Source of the DNA: Granulicatella seriolae | GTDB taxonomy: Bacteria > Bacillota > Bacilli > Lactobacillales > Aerococcaceae | Length of the DNA: 64,000 nucleotides | Assembly (NCBI RefSeq): GCF_024543085.1 | Contig: NZ_JANHNZ010000001.1 | Coordinates: 62,001 to 126,000 of the forward strand | Direction of reading: 5' to 3' | Shown: positions 1 to 10,229 of the stretch, in pieces | How the letters are laid out: each line of letters begins with the position of its first letter | How positions within the stretch are numbered: position 1 is the first letter of the stretch | Position numbers and translations under genes: made by a program | Notes under the pieces: generated by a model | Told to the model about the DNA's origin: nothing | The model's input: the letters and a program-made list of their open reading frames with translations, nothing else | Database searches by the model: none

Positions 1-348
1 GCCAGTTGTCGCTTCTACCCCATCAGTATCATGAACTTCTGGATGTCCAGGTGTTTTGCTACCAAGTTGGCGGAAATTTTTCACATCATCAATAGAAACA
101 TCGAATCCTGATAAATGCAATAATGAATAAAGTAACGCTGAACCATGACCAGCTGATAAAACAAAACGATCGCGGTCAACCCAGGTAGAATCATTAGGAT
201 TTACTTTTAAATATTTAGACCATAAAACATAAGCCATTGGAGCTGCTCCCATTGGTAATCCAGGATGTCCAGAATTTGCAGCTTGCACCATATCCATACT
301 CAAAGTACGAATAGTATTCACAGCAAGTTGATCGGTATTGTCAAACAT
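1..348 (-). CDS. tkt: Transketolase, N-terminal part (runs off window start)
   Basis: The reading frame starts at an ATG at 346-348 behind a strong AAGGAGTG ribosome-binding site and stays open to base 1, giving the first 116 residues. Visible are the family motifs [13 protein letters not shown], which contains a substrate and thiamine-diphosphate contacting His, and GHGSALLY. Transketolase moves two-carbon units between sugar phosphates in the non-oxidative pentose phosphate pathway, in the cytoplasm, using thiamine diphosphate and a divalent metal. It lies downstream of the DUF896 gene and divergent from lexA, the same neighbourhood as lexA-ynzC-tkt in Bacillus. The product is cut by the window edge, not broken. 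Confidence 0.95.
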   Translation of the reverse strand, partial: MFDNTDQLAVNTIRTLSMDMVQAANSGHPGLPMGAAPMAYVLWSKYLKVNPNDSTWVDRDRFVLSAGHGSALLYSLLHLSGFDVSIDDVKNFRQLGSKTPGHPEVHDTDGVEATTG

Positions 349-436
349 GTTATCACTCCTTAATTTTATCAAGCACTTACATTATTTTACTTTGTTAAGC
401 TGTAGAAAGCAATCACAAGTTATTAGCAAGATAACA

Positions 437-688
437 TTACTCTTCTTGATTACGTCCATGTAATCCCTTTTCAGCTTGGATCTGTTTTAGTTTGTCTGGG
501 GTAACGTCCTTACCTTCTTTGTCAACAACCTTAAGTCCTTCGATATGATTTCTCATGCCACTCCTAAAAGACTTCAAGTAAGCTTTTCTAAGCTGTTCTT
601 GTTCAAGTGTCTCCTCATCCGTTAAACCTTCTTCTTTCTTCTTTTTTGCTAGCTCATTAAGCCGCTCTATTTGCTCCTTATCTAACAT
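437..688 (-). CDS. DUF896 (YnzC/UPF0291) family small protein
   Basis: 83 residues, highly charged and rich in Lys and Glu, predicted helical. The N-terminal half has the family pattern: [14 protein letters not shown], then [12 protein letters not shown], then the G(M)RN motif. The start follows a good GGAGGGAT site. The family is small and cytoplasmic; in Bacillus ynzC lies in the yneA-yneB-ynzC operon beside lexA and is part of the SOS regulon, but its biochemical role is not settled. Here it lies between lexA (divergent) and tkt, matching that synteny without the yneA and yneB genes. SOS control is inferred from position; the only clear SOS box seen lies at 878-891. Confidence 0.85.
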   Translation of the reverse strand: MLDKEQIERLNELAKKKKEEGLTDEETLEQEQLRKAYLKSFRSGMRNHIEGLKVVDKEGKDVTPDKLKQIQAEKGLHGRNQEE

Positions 689-877
689 GATATCCCTCCA
701 ATTTAGATGATACTTGCCTCTTTTATAGTATATGTGATTACTAATTTTACTGCAAACATATACTACAATCTTTTATGTTGATTTCATGACTTCATCTCTA
801 AATATGCTCATAATCTTAGTAGCTAGCATTTTCTCATAAAATGGTTATTGTTTCAGAAAATCATTTCTAAAAATATA

Positions 878-891
878 CGAACATTCGTTTG
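878..891. promoter_or_regulatory. SOS box (LexA operator)
   Basis: CGAACATTCGTTTG matches the Gram-positive LexA operator CGAAC-N4-GTTCG except for one base in the right half. It overlaps the -35 of the lexA promoter, so LexA would repress its own gene. It is about 190 bp upstream of the divergent DUF896 gene and may also serve that gene. Confidence 0.8.
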
Positions 892-917
892 ATTTCAAAA
901 AAAGTTTGTGCTATACT
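889..917 (+). promoter_or_regulatory. lexA promoter
   Basis: The -35 is TTGATT at 889-894 and the -10 is TATACT at 912-917, with a 17-bp spacer. The predicted transcript starts near 924. A TTG codon in frame at 906 lies inside this promoter, so it cannot be the translation start; the ATG at 954 is used instead. Confidence 0.7.
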
Positions 918-953
918 TCTATTAAGAAATCGCATAAGAAACGGGTGAAACGA

Positions 954-1574
954 ATGAAATCAGCAAAAGAATCCAGACAAATAGAAGTTTTGCGCTATAT
1001 TTATAGTGAAGTGAAAGAACATGGCTACCCACCAACCGTTAGAGAAATAGGAAATGCCGTTAACCTTTCCTCTACCTCAACAGTTCATGGGCATCTATCT
1101 CGCCTAGAAAAAAATGGACTTATTCAACGTGACCCAACCAAACCACGTGCCATAGAAGTCACACCAGCAGGTTTAAAAGAATTAGGAATTGCTTCAGAAA
1201 ATATACCTATTCTTGGAACGGTTACTGCTGGCGAACCTATCCTGGCTGTTGAAGAAGCCTCAGACTTCTTTCCTATTCCACCTAGTTTGAAACATGAAGA
1301 ATCTGATTTGTTTATGCTAGTTATTCGTGGAGAGAGTATGATAAACGCTGGAATTCTTGATGGAGATTATGTCATCGTTCGTAAACAAACCTACGCATCT
1401 AATGGAGATATTGTAATTGCTATGACTGATGAAGATGAAGCTACCTGTAAGAGATTTTTCAAGGAGAGCACACATTTCCGTCTGCAACCAGAGAACGACC
1501 GACTTGACCCTATTCTCCTGCCGAATGTCAGCATACTAGGTAAAGTCATCGGATTATTTAGAGATAGAATTTAA
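954..1574 (+). CDS. lexA: LexA repressor, SOS response
   Basis: 206 residues from the ATG at 954; the frame is open further upstream (TTG at 906), but that codon lies in the promoter. An N-terminal winged helix-turn-helix ([31 protein letters not shown]) binds the SOS box. The C-terminal S24 peptidase domain has the Ala-Gly self-cleavage site in VTAGEP, the nucleophile Ser in RGESM and the Lys of VRKQ. RecA-ssDNA filaments trigger autocleavage and derepress DNA-repair genes. It is monocistronic, with an SOS box over its own promoter and a strong terminator just after the stop. Length matches the family. Confidence 0.97.
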   Translation: MKSAKESRQIEVLRYIYSEVKEHGYPPTVREIGNAVNLSSTSTVHGHLSRLEKNGLIQRDPTKPRAIEVTPAGLKELGIASENIPILGTVTAGEPILAVEEASDFFPIPPSLKHEESDLFMLVIRGESMINAGILDGDYVIVRKQTYASNGDIVIAMTDEDEATCKRFFKESTHFRLQPENDRLDPILLPNVSILGKVIGLFRDRI

Positions 1575-1583
1575 TATCAATCA

Positions 1584-1634
1584 AAAAACACCTAAAATCA
1601 CGTTTAGCCTTAAACGATGATTTTAGGTGTTTTT
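1584..1634. terminator. Bidirectional terminator after lexA
   Basis: A long stem (AAAACACCTAAAATC with its complement) ends in T-runs on both strands. It stops lexA on the plus strand and can stop readthrough from apt on the minus strand. Confidence 0.85.
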
Positions 1635-1688
1635 CTAATGATCCAGGCAAAAAATTTAACAAGTAATATCAAATCCTAAACTACAAAG

Positions 1689-1766
1689 GAGTCTCCAACT
1701 TATACCATTATCTGTCACAAAAAGGTGCAACTGTTCTCATTTCTGATAGGTATAGGCTGGAAACTC
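1689..1766. repeat. Degenerate copy of the palindromic intergenic element
   Basis: Arms at 1689-1706 and 1749-1766 are complementary over 18 nt with three differences, which are mostly G-U tolerable. The inner part GGTGCAAC.GTT.T.ATTTCTGA matches the right end of the full copy at 49206-49231. Most of the core is missing. It lies downstream of apt in the convergent gap with lexA. Confidence 0.6.
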
Positions 1767-1800
1767 GAATATATGCAGTCAAAATAATTATTTTTTAGAC

Positions 1801-2328
1801 CTACTCTTCATCTTCCGTATAGCCCATTAAAGTAAAAATATCATATTCCTTAATCTTTTCACGGCCTTTAAGATCTAAGAGCTCGATTAAAAAGGCTAGC
1901 CCAACAACTTGACCACCTAATTTTTCTACAAGCTTAGCTGCTGCTACCATAGTTCCACCAGTCGCTAATAAGTCATCACAAATCAATACTTTTTGACCTG
2001 GTTTAATAGCATCTTTATGCAGATGTAATTCTGCAGTGCCGTATTCTAGATCATACTCAACAGAAACAGTTTCACGAGGAAGTTTTCCTTTCTTACGTGC
2101 AGGTGCAAAACCGATTCCTAATTCATAAGCAACCGGACATCCCACAATAAAACCACGAGCTTCAGGACCGACTATCATTTCAGCCCCTACCTTTTTAGCA
2201 TAATCAACAATTTGTTGTGTTGCATATTGGTAGGCAGGGCCATCAGCCATCAAAGGAGAAATGTCTCTAAAAACAATGCCTTCCTTAGGGTAATCTTTAA
2301 CACTTGCAATATACTTTTTTAAATCCAT
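1801..2328 (-). CDS. apt: Adenine phosphoribosyltransferase
   Basis: 175 residues, close to the usual 170-175. It makes AMP from adenine and PRPP in purine salvage, in the cytoplasm. The PRPP-binding loop [14 protein letters not shown] is intact, as are the N-terminal FRDISPLM and the VGPEARGFI motifs. The ATG follows an AGGAGGAAG site. It is the last gene of the obgE-to-apt operon, 79 bp after recJ; recJ-apt adjacency is common in Firmicutes. A degenerate palindromic element and the lexA terminator follow. Confidence 0.97.
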   Translation of the reverse strand: MDLKKYIASVKDYPKEGIVFRDISPLMADGPAYQYATQQIVDYAKKVGAEMIVGPEARGFIVGCPVAYELGIGFAPARKKGKLPRETVSVEYDLEYGTAELHLHKDAIKPGQKVLICDDLLATGGTMVAAAKLVEKLGGQVVGLAFLIELLDLKGREKIKEYDIFTLMGYTEDEE

Positions 2329-2407
2329 CTTTTTTCTTCCTCCTAATAAAACTCACTTCATTTTTCAAAATAGTTCTTAGTTGATTGGTCGTACGAAAGA
2401 ACTCCAA

Positions 2408-4714
2408 TTAACCCAACCATTTGGTTAAATCTTTAAAATTGCTGTAGATAAATACTTTTTCTAGCCAAATTTTCTGGGCTTGTTCTTGAAAAGCACTTGT
2501 TTCTTCTAGCTGTACTCCTTTAGAAATCGGTTTGGTTTCAAGAGAGCCACCTGCTATTGTAACAAATCCAATCTCAAAAAACATCTTTAAAATAAGTTTG
2601 AAGCGTTCAAGTGGAATTTGCAGAAATGGCGCAATTTTGGCTAGATTTTCAGACACTTGAATCTGTTGATGACCTAGAAGGTACTGGTAGACATCTCTAC
2701 ATTCCTTTTTACTAGGAAGCCCCTGCTTTGTAGCTGATTCGACCTGATAAGCAATTATATAAGTATTCAAGTTATTTGGGTAGGAGACTACTGTTTCAAC
2801 TGCTTTTCGATTTATAGGACACTCTAAAATTACCCAATTACTTTTATTAGTGGTCACAAAGATATCTGCATCAATATCTTCCCATAAAAGAACTTGAGAA
2901 CTCTTAGGAATCATTTGTGTAATACTTGCTACCTTATCCGATTTATTAATCATATAAATAGCATTTTCAACTTGCAAATGCTCTGGTTTTAATATGGAAG
3001 AACGCCAGTCAAAGTACATACGCTCTTGTGAGCTGACATCTTTAATAATCAGTTGTGCAGCTTGATTTCCCTGCCATTCATTAATAGTGAGACTTCCAAT
3101 CATAGAAATCGAAGCACCTACCATTAATCGCTCACTCCAACTTCCTTTTCCAAAGCCGATAGCCTGCAAATCAACATTTTGGTCACTGACTTGAAGTTTT
3201 AGATGAGTTTGCTCAGCACCCAAACGTCTAATTTGGCTTAAGGTAACATCATCAATCTCAACAAGCGGTTCGCTATTATCCGTACCAAATGGCTTTAATA
3301 AATGAAATTCCTTAATTAAAGAAACAGAAATATCTGAAATTGGAATAGCACTGGTCACTGAGATACTTGGTTGACTCTCAATTGCTTTTTGAAATTTTTG
3401 AGCAACCTGATTAACTTGACCTTCCAATTCTTTCAAGTTGTCCAAAGGCACACTTAATCCAGCAGCCATGTGATGACCACCAAATTTTTCTAAAAGACTT
3501 GAACAAGCTTGTAAGCTTTTAAAAATGTCAAGTGATTCAATAGAACGAGCTGAACCTTTAGCCATCTGTTTATTCTCATCAATTGAAAGAACAATGGTTG
3601 GTCGCTGAGTCACTTCCACAACTTTGCTGGCAACAATACCTAGTACGCCTTCGTGCCAATCCTTGCCCCAAACAATTTGTACCAACCTATCTTCTTTTGT
3701 AGCCACTTGCTCGAGAGCTTCTTCAGTAATCTGCTTAACGATTTCTTGCCTTTGACTATTTTGTTGCATCATCAGATCAACAATATCCGTTGCAATACTT
3801 TGATCAAACGTGGTTAAAAGTTCAACTCCTGGTGAAGCGTCCCCTAACCTTCCCAAGGCATTTAAACGAGGCCCAATCTGAAACCCAATTGTTGTTTCAT
3901 CTACTTCATCTAGCTTTAAGGAAATTTTTTTAAAGAGTAAATCCAGTCCCAGCCTAGAATTTTCCTTCAACTGTAGCAAACCTTGTTTGACAATGGTGCG
4001 ATTTTCATCCTTTAAGCTGACCAAATCAGCAACGGTCCCGATTGCAGCGAGGTCTAATAGTTCGATTGGAACTTCTCCAAGCAGAGCTGTCACCAATTTG
4101 AAGGTAACGCCAGCTCCGGACAAATCACCGAAAGGGTAATTTCCTTCAGGATGTCTTGGGTGAACAACAGCATACGCTGTAGGTATTTCCCGAGGGATTT
4201 CATGGTGGTCTGTTATAATTACATCCACTTGGTTTTCCATGGCAAATGCCACTGCTTCATGAGCAGCAATTCCACAATCAACCGTGATAATCAGTTGAAT
4301 ACCCTTGTTTATATATTCTTCAAAAACTTGTATATTGGGTCCATATCCATCAGTGAAACGATTAGGGAGATAATACTCCACTTGTGCCCCAATAGCCTGC
4401 AACCCTTCAAGTAAAATGGTTGTTGAGGTAATACCATCTGCATCATAATCCCCAAAAATTAGAATTCGCTCATCTGAATCAATTGCCTGTCCTATTCGTT
4501 CTATAGCTTTTTCCATATGATGCATTAGCATAGGGTCGTGAAAAAGTGTTGGATTTGGCTCAACAAACTCTTCAATAGCTTCTTTTGTATCAAGATTTCT
4601 CTCTAAACATACACTTAAAAAATAGGGACTATAAGGTAAGTCAGCTTGTAATCTTGCTAATTTATCTTGGTCTACTTCAAATGGCTTTTGCCAATTTAGC
4701 TGTGCAAATGACAT
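2408..4714 (-). CDS. recJ: Single-stranded-DNA exonuclease RecJ
   Basis: 768 residues. A 5'-to-3' single-strand exonuclease used in recombinational repair and mismatch repair. The DHH phosphoesterase domain is seen with DYDADGITST (motif I), TVDCGI and TDHHE (motif III), followed by the DHHA1 domain with GGHHMAAG near residue 415 and then an OB-like region. The C-terminal part of about 200 residues corresponds to the RecJ C-terminal extension of Gram-positive bacteria. It follows lapA by 33 bp and precedes apt. Confidence 0.96.
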   Translation of the reverse strand: MSFAQLNWQKPFEVDQDKLARLQADLPYSPYFLSVCLERNLDTKEAIEEFVEPNPTLFHDPMLMHHMEKAIERIGQAIDSDERILIFGDYDADGITSTTILLEGLQAIGAQVEYYLPNRFTDGYGPNIQVFEEYINKGIQLIITVDCGIAAHEAVAFAMENQVDVIITDHHEIPREIPTAYAVVHPRHPEGNYPFGDLSGAGVTFKLVTALLGEVPIELLDLAAIGTVADLVSLKDENRTIVKQGLLQLKENSRLGLDLLFKKISLKLDEVDETTIGFQIGPRLNALGRLGDASPGVELLTTFDQSIATDIVDLMMQQNSQRQEIVKQITEEALEQVATKEDRLVQIVWGKDWHEGVLGIVASKVVEVTQRPTIVLSIDENKQMAKGSARSIESLDIFKSLQACSSLLEKFGGHHMAAGLSVPLDNLKELEGQVNQVAQKFQKAIESQPSISVTSAIPISDISVSLIKEFHLLKPFGTDNSEPLVEIDDVTLSQIRRLGAEQTHLKLQVSDQNVDLQAIGFGKGSWSERLMVGASISMIGSLTINEWQGNQAAQLIIKDVSSQERMYFDWRSSILKPEHLQVENAIYMINKSDKVASITQMIPKSSQVLLWEDIDADIFVTTNKSNWVILECPINRKAVETVVSYPNNLNTYIIAYQVESATKQGLPSKKECRDVYQYLLGHQQIQVSENLAKIAPFLQIPLERFKLILKMFFEIGFVTIAGGSLETKPISKGVQLEETSAFQEQAQKIWLEKVFIYSNFKDLTKWLG

Positions 4715-4747
4715 GACACTCTCCTACTGATTGCAAATATGAATCGA

Positions 4748-5170
4748 TTAAATTTCTCTTGGTTCTTGATGTATGCTTACATTGTTTAGCTCACTCTGAA
4801 GTTTGCTATTCTCATCCTTCATTTTATATAAGTCCTCTTCCACTTCATTGAGTGTTTTTCTATACCGCTCTTCTACCGCTTTTACCTCTTCCCGTAAACG
4901 AACATTATCTTCTTTATATTGATTGAATTCATCACCATATTTTTCATCCAATTGTCTGATTTGACGGTTTTTCGAAAATAAGGTTTGTAGTGAAAAAAAG
5001 ATAGTCGCAACAGCCCCCAAAATAAAAGCTATGATGATAATTACAATCAGCGGACCAGATATTTTTGCAAACCCAAAATTTATCGGTACAGTCGTATTGT
5101 TCATTAAAGCAAAGATTGAAACAAGTAAAACGACTAATCCACTAATCACTAAGGTAACTTGATTTTTCAT
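4748..5170 (-). CDS. LapA-domain membrane protein
   Basis: 140 residues. Two hydrophobic helices at about residues 5-24 and 38-62, joined by a short loop with NNTTVPINF, form the LapA/DUF1049 (lipopolysaccharide assembly protein A) domain. A charged cytoplasmic coiled coil of about 70 residues follows. The E. coli namesake LapA works with LapB in controlling LpxC; Gram-positive bacteria have no LPS, so the role here is unknown. It lies 12 bp after the SDR gene and 33 bp before recJ in one operon. Confidence 0.8.
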   Translation of the reverse strand: MKNQVTLVISGLVVLLVSIFALMNNTTVPINFGFAKISGPLIVIIIIAFILGAVATIFFSLQTLFSKNRQIRQLDEKYGDEFNQYKEDNVRLREEVKAVEERYRKTLNEVEEDLYKMKDENSKLQSELNNVSIHQEPREI

Positions 5171-5182
5171 CTTTACACCTCA

Positions 5183-5980
5183 CTATTTTTTATTAAAGAG
5201 ATTCCCAGCAAAATAATCTCCTGTTTTAGGAAAGATTGCATATATTTTACTAGCCATATTCATTAAAGTTGGAATATTGATTTCACGTTGTGGTTGATTG
5301 ATAAGGTCAATTATTTTTTCGGCAACAGTCTTAGCATCCAAGACTGTCCCACCTAAAGCTTTTAAGTATTGACCAGTTGGTTCTGCTTTAGCAAAGAAAT
5401 CCGTATGAATTGGCCCTGGATTAACACTACTTACTTTTATACCATTCGACTTCATTTCTAGCCTTAAAGCATTGGTGTAGCCTAAAACAGCAAATTTAGT
5501 AGAAGAATAGATAGATGATTTTGCCGTAGCCATCTTACCAGCTTGTGAAGCTATCTGGATAATATGTCCCGTTCCTTGTTCTAACATTTGCTTACCAATT
5601 CTATTGGAGAAATCCATCAAAGCGAACACGTTTACTTCAAACATATCCTTGATTTCATTTTGGGTAAACTCTACGGCATCCTTGTATAATCCATAACCAG
5701 CATTGTTTATGAGCACATCTACTTTTCCATTTTGCAAAATGGTATCGATACATTGTCTTCTTTCTTCTTCAAGGCTTAAATCAGCACTATAATAGAAAAT
5801 CTGTCCTACAGATAGTAGTTGACAATTACGAGCTACTTCTTTTAATTGTTCTTGACGTCTGGCAATAAGGACCAAATTGGCGCCTCTTTTGGCAGCAGCT
5901 AGCGCCATCTCTTTGCCAAGTCCTCCACTAGCACCAGTAATCACGATGTTTTTTCCAAGTAATTCTAACGTTTGTGACAT
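5183..5980 (-). CDS. Short-chain dehydrogenase/reductase (SDR)
   Basis: 265 residues. The start is the ATG at 5978-5980, preceded by GGAGG; a longer frame overlapping rnz is possible but lacks a better site. The classical SDR fold is visible: the NAD(P) motif TGASGGLG near residues 15-22, NNAG near 88-91, the catalytic Ser in IASQAGK, and YSSTK for the Tyr-Lys pair. Length and C-terminus resemble the DltE/YqjQ-type oxidoreductases. The substrate cannot be told. It lies between rnz and lapA, an arrangement common beside recJ in Lactobacillales. Confidence 0.85.
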   Translation of the reverse strand: MSQTLELLGKNIVITGASGGLGKEMALAAAKRGANLVLIARRQEQLKEVARNCQLLSVGQIFYYSADLSLEEERRQCIDTILQNGKVDVLINNAGYGLYKDAVEFTQNEIKDMFEVNVFALMDFSNRIGKQMLEQGTGHIIQIASQAGKMATAKSSIYSSTKFAVLGYTNALRLEMKSNGIKVSSVNPGPIHTDFFAKAEPTGQYLKALGGTVLDAKTVAEKIIDLINQPQREINIPTLMNMASKIYAIFPKTGDYFAGNLFNKK

Positions 5981-5990
5981 AATATCCTCC

Positions 5991-6920
5991 TTAATCTGAA
6001 AAAGGAACCGGAATAATATCAAGGTCGTTGACGATGGTTGAGTTGGCAAAAACTTGCTTTGCTTCTTTTTCTAATTCTTTGGCTAAGTAGCCAACATAAC
6101 GCGAACTAATATGTGTTAGTAAAAGTTTTTTTGCCTGTGCTTGATTTGCTACTTGAGCTGCTTGATGCGATGTTGAGTGAAAATACCGTTTAGCCAATCC
6201 TTTTTCACTAGCTTCAAAGGTCGCTTCATGTACTAAAACATCCGCATTTCCCGCCAACTTAGCAGCGTTTTCACAACATCTGGTATCCCCTAAAATAGTC
6301 ACGATCCGCCCTCTTTTAGGCTCGGAAATATAATCTTTACCATCAATAAGTCTACCATCCTCTAACTCAATCGTCTGACCTTGTTTCAGTTTCCCAAATA
6401 ATGGTCCATAAGGAACACCCAGTTCTTTTAATCTATCCGCTTGTAATTCTCCCGGATGGTCCTTTTCAACAATACGATAACCAAATGACGGAATTCCATG
6501 ATCTAGTTTTAAGGTTAACACCTTAAATTTGGCATCATCAATGAGCTCCCCACCATCAGTGAATTCCTTATAGTGAATGGGATAGCCTAATCTAGACTGA
6601 GATAAACGAATGCTGGTTTCAACATACTCTTTAATTCCTTTGGGACCGTAAATTGTAACAGGACAATCCCCAGCTTGAAAGGTACGGCTACTCAAAAAAC
6701 CAGGGAGTCCAAAAATGTGGTCGCCATGTAAATGGGTTATAAAAATTTTAGTGACTTTTCTTGGTTTTATAGCCGTATGAAGAATCATGTGTTGAGTGGC
6801 TTCACCACAATCAAATAGCCAAACCTCATTAATTTCATCTAATAATTTCAAGGCAATACTGGTAACATTACGATTTTTGGAAGGTAAGCCAGCCCCTGTA
6901 CCTAAAAATTGAATTTCCAT
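5991..6920 (-). CDS. rnz: Ribonuclease Z
   Basis: 309 residues, the usual length for the short RNase Z. It cuts the 3' trailer from tRNA precursors that lack an encoded CCA. The metallo-beta-lactamase fold has the zinc motif THLHGDH at residues 62-68, GDTR with the bridging Asp, and the [11 protein letters not shown] and LTHISSRY histidine motifs. It is translated 10 bp after the acyltransferase and 10 bp before the SDR start. Confidence 0.96.
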   Translation of the reverse strand: MEIQFLGTGAGLPSKNRNVTSIALKLLDEINEVWLFDCGEATQHMILHTAIKPRKVTKIFITHLHGDHIFGLPGFLSSRTFQAGDCPVTIYGPKGIKEYVETSIRLSQSRLGYPIHYKEFTDGGELIDDAKFKVLTLKLDHGIPSFGYRIVEKDHPGELQADRLKELGVPYGPLFGKLKQGQTIELEDGRLIDGKDYISEPKRGRIVTILGDTRCCENAAKLAGNADVLVHEATFEASEKGLAKRYFHSTSHQAAQVANQAQAKKLLLTHISSRYVGYLAKELEKEAKQVFANSTIVNDLDIIPVPFSD

Positions 6921-6930
6921 TCGTCACCTT

Positions 6931-8790
6931 CTATCCTCTTAAACTTGCATAAATTTGTTTGGTGATAAATAAAGCCATTTCATTTGCCCCTGTGGGATTG
7001 GTGTGAACCATATCTTCATAAAACCATTCTGGATGGTCTTTGCTGTAGCTCGCCCAATCGATAACGTGTACGTTTGAATACTTATCTGCTCCTGCTTTTA
7101 AGGTATCATTGACTTGATTTTTCCAAGTTCTGGGAACATTAGTATTGACAAAAAAGATTTGCTTATCTACTCCGATAGTTTTAATGAGAGATTCTAGTTG
7201 AGCAAAAGAAAATGCCCCATTTGAACCTAGTAACAAGACTACATTATTTTTTAGAAGTTTCTTTGATGCGAGTTCTTCTATATCAGCCGATGATTGATAG
7301 AGTTGGCGACCGATTGACCCGTCTAAAATAGCATTTGGGAAGATTGGTTGTAAGCTATTGGCCATTGCCAAAAGTGTTGAATCTCCAACAAAATTTACTT
7401 CCAGTGAGTTGCTGAATACCGTTTCTTCTCGTGTCAAACCAGCCACATTATTAATTGTCCGAACGGTATCTTTATCTGTACTTTGCGAATCACTAATCAA
7501 TGTTGAGTTTTGACTGATAGTGTTTTGCAATGCTACTGTTTCTTGTGTAACCTGAGAAGTCGATTGCAGCAAGCCAATCACGCTAACGATAGGAAGAAAT
7601 AGTAAAGCAGCGAGTTTAGCTAATCTTTTCCACTCTTTAGAAGGATTGGAAACAGCATCCTTTACCAGTTCGAATTGTTCTTGTCGTTGTGTTGCTGTGG
7701 CAAGACCTAGGTTTAGCTTACCATTTTCCAGTAATTGGTAGGATAACTCGCCGAATACAATAATTAGTAGACTTTGGATAAGAACATGAACTTGAGGTAG
7801 GTTGCTTAAATCACTTACCTTATCTTGGTAAAGGGTAATAATTGGGAAATACCACAAGTAGTAAGAGTAACTTCTTCGCCCTACCCATGTTAATGGCTTA
7901 ATTCGAAATAGATAAGACAGCGCTGATGATGAATGAAGGCCAGTCATAATTAAGAAAGCTGTGGCCAAAGAAAAAATAAACATTCCGCCTCGATATGTCT
8001 GCCAGGTTTGATCCGACAAAAAGAAGATTAGAAAAATAAGAGACGCAAATGACAGGAGACTCATCCAGCCAAATCGTTTTTTCTGAGTAACTGACAATAG
8101 CTCTCTAAACTGTGATAGTGGCCAAATCAATGCCATGCTTGCCCCAATCAATAGTGAGAATGAACGTGTATCGGTACCAAAATAAACTCTAGATGGGTCA
8201 GTATCTGGCGAATACAAGAAAAACATAGCTAGTCCTGAAGCAAGTGCCAGGGCAGCAACACTTCTAAGGAGCCATTTATGATTTTTAATCAAGGTACTTA
8301 AGAAAACAAAAATGATAGGCCAGATAGCAAAGAGTTGAACCACCAAGGACAAGTACCATAAATGGGTAAATGGTGATTGCCCCGAATAGCGATCAAAATA
8401 AGAATGGCCATTGGCAATCTGCCACCAGTTATTCACAAAAAATAGAGATGACAGTAAGGATGGTCTCAAATTGATTAAAAGGTTTCGTTGAAATAAGGTA
8501 ATGTAGGCTGTAACTAGCATACACATCCAGAGCATAGGTCTAATAATGCGGCTTAAGCGTTTCTTCAAAAAAGAGCGCAAAGGAACCTTTGAACGATTCA
8601 TCAAACTTGACATTAAATTCGAGGTCATCAGATATCCTGAAATGACTAAGAAGATATCCACACCCAAGAAACCTCCAGGTATAACATGAGGTGTTAAGTG
8701 ATAAAATATTATACAAAAGATGGCCACTGCTCTTAAACCATCAATGGCTGGAACATAAATTTTGTGTCCAATATCATTTCTTTCTACCAT
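6931..8790 (-). CDS. OatA-like acyltransferase (acyltransferase-3 plus SGNH domain)
   Basis: 619 residues. The N-terminal part (about 1-390) is an acyltransferase-3 membrane domain with around ten hydrophobic segments, opening with YVPAIDGLRAVAIFCIIFYH. The C-terminal, probably extracellular, SGNH esterase-like domain has GDST as the Ser block near residue 470 and MVHTNPTG carrying the catalytic His near the end. OatA proteins O-acetylate muramic acid of peptidoglycan and give lysozyme resistance; that is the likely role, but teichoic acid or polysaccharide acetylation is possible. It is 8 bp after obgE and 10 bp before rnz, an unusual neighbourhood. Confidence 0.88.
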   Translation of the reverse strand: MVERNDIGHKIYVPAIDGLRAVAIFCIIFYHLTPHVIPGGFLGVDIFLVISGYLMTSNLMSSLMNRSKVPLRSFLKKRLSRIIRPMLWMCMLVTAYITLFQRNLLINLRPSLLSSLFFVNNWWQIANGHSYFDRYSGQSPFTHLWYLSLVVQLFAIWPIIFVFLSTLIKNHKWLLRSVAALALASGLAMFFLYSPDTDPSRVYFGTDTRSFSLLIGASMALIWPLSQFRELLSVTQKKRFGWMSLLSFASLIFLIFFLSDQTWQTYRGGMFIFSLATAFLIMTGLHSSSALSYLFRIKPLTWVGRRSYSYYLWYFPIITLYQDKVSDLSNLPQVHVLIQSLLIIVFGELSYQLLENGKLNLGLATATQRQEQFELVKDAVSNPSKEWKRLAKLAALLFLPIVSVIGLLQSTSQVTQETVALQNTISQNSTLISDSQSTDKDTVRTINNVAGLTREETVFSNSLEVNFVGDSTLLAMANSLQPIFPNAILDGSIGRQLYQSSADIEELASKKLLKNNVVLLLGSNGAFSFAQLESLIKTIGVDKQIFFVNTNVPRTWKNQVNDTLKAGADKYSNVHVIDWASYSKDHPEWFYEDMVHTNPTGANEMALFITKQIYASLRG

Positions 8791-8798
8791 ATCATCAC

Positions 8799-10106
8799 CT
8801 AATCTACAAACTCAAATTCAAAACTCTTGATTCGAACTAGGTCACCATTTTTAGCACCTTTTTCTCGCAAGGTTTCATCTACACCCATACCACGTAGCTG
8901 TCTAGAGAAACGCATAACGGACTCATCGTGTTCAAGATTTGTCATTGAGAATAATTTTTCTAAGCGATCACCAGAAAGTTCCCACACCCCTTGAGAGTCT
9001 CTCGAAACGGTAAATGGTGCTTCATCTTCCAGTGTATAAACAACGTGTTCTACTTCTTCAGGGTCTTCAAGTGGGAAGAAGTCAGTAGCATCTAAAAGAA
9101 GAGCTGTTTCATTCAGTAACGCATCTAGACCTTCTTTACGATATGCAGAAATCGGATAAACTTTTGGAGTTTCTTGTCCTTCTTCTGAATAGTATTCCTT
9201 AAGCTTTTTAGTGAATTCTTCTAGGTTGTCACTAGCTTGGGGTTGATCCATCTTGTTAGCAACGATAATCATTGGGCGTTCTAATAAACGTAAGTGATAA
9301 GAAGCTAATTCATCCATAATTACCTTGAAATCATCAAAGGGATCTCTACCTTCCATTGTTGCCATATCGATAACATGGAGCAATACTTTAGTGCGTTCAA
9401 TGTGTTTTAAAAAATGTATTCCTAGTCCAATTCCCGTGTGAGCACCTTCAATTAATCCAGGCAAATCAGCAACAACAAATTGTTGACCATTTGGAGCTTG
9501 TGTCATTCCTAATTGTGGCACCAAGGTCGTAAAATGGTAGTCAGCAATTTTGGGTTTGGCACTTGAGATAACAGACAAGAGCGTGGATTTTCCTACAGAG
9601 GGAAAGCCAACAAGACCAACATCCGCTAAGACTTTTAGTTCTAGTTCCAACTCTAATTCTTGTCCCGGTTCACCATTTTCAGCAATATCAGGTGCTGGGT
9701 TTTTATGAGTCGCAAAGCGGATATTTCCGCGGCCGCCACGACCACCTTTGGCAACTACAACCTCTTCTCCTGCATCGACCATATCTGCAATGAATTCCTT
9801 GGTAATGGCATTGCGAATAACCGTCCCAGCAGGAACCTTAACAATTAAATCTTCAGCTCCACGCCCATACATACTCTTGCTCATACCGTTTTCGCCATTT
9901 TTTGCTTTAAAATGACGATTATATCTAAAATCTAAAAGGGTTCTCAATCCTTCATCTACTCGAAAGATGACACTGCCCCCTCTACCACCATCTCCACCAG
10001 CTGGACCTCCATCAGGAACATACTTTTCACGTCTAAAAGCGACCATTCCGTTTCCACCGTTACCGGCTTTGACGACCACTTTGGCTTGATCAAAAAACAC
10101 TGCCAT
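8799..10106 (-). CDS. obgE: Obg GTPase (ribosome assembly, stress response)
   Basis: 435 residues in the usual three parts: a glycine-rich Obg fold at 1-158 ([23 protein letters not shown]), a G domain with [18 protein letters not shown] and NKMD, and the C-terminal OCT domain. It binds the 50S subunit and (p)ppGpp. The ATG follows GGAGGAAC. It is the first gene of a seven-gene minus-strand operon ending at apt. The usual upstream rplU-rpmA genes are absent; glyS lies 123 bp upstream. Confidence 0.97.
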   Translation of the reverse strand: MAVFFDQAKVVVKAGNGGNGMVAFRREKYVPDGGPAGGDGGRGGSVIFRVDEGLRTLLDFRYNRHFKAKNGENGMSKSMYGRGAEDLIVKVPAGTVIRNAITKEFIADMVDAGEEVVVAKGGRGGRGNIRFATHKNPAPDIAENGEPGQELELELELKVLADVGLVGFPSVGKSTLLSVISSAKPKIADYHFTTLVPQLGMTQAPNGQQFVVADLPGLIEGAHTGIGLGIHFLKHIERTKVLLHVIDMATMEGRDPFDDFKVIMDELASYHLRLLERPMIIVANKMDQPQASDNLEEFTKKLKEYYSEEGQETPKVYPISAYRKEGLDALLNETALLLDATDFFPLEDPEEVEHVVYTLEDEAPFTVSRDSQGVWELSGDRLEKLFSMTNLEHDESVMRFSRQLRGMGVDETLREKGAKNGDLVRIKSFEFEFVD

Positions 10107-10229
10107 TTATTTGTTCCTCCATCTTCATTTACTCAAAAATTTTGATTTTTTCTTATCTAACCATACCATAAAAGTGCAAAAATTACTTGCTAGCGCAACA
10201 CTCTTTAGTATTAAAATCTACTTTCTTTT

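Noticed and set aside
906-953. Upstream TTG start for LexA adding 16 residues
   Set aside because: The TTG lies in the spacer of the lexA promoter, before the predicted transcription start; the ATG at 954 gives the family length.
5981-6049. Longer N-terminus for the SDR protein overlapping rnz
   Set aside because: The ATG at 5980 has a GGAGG site and gives the normal SDR N-terminus; the extension has no such site.
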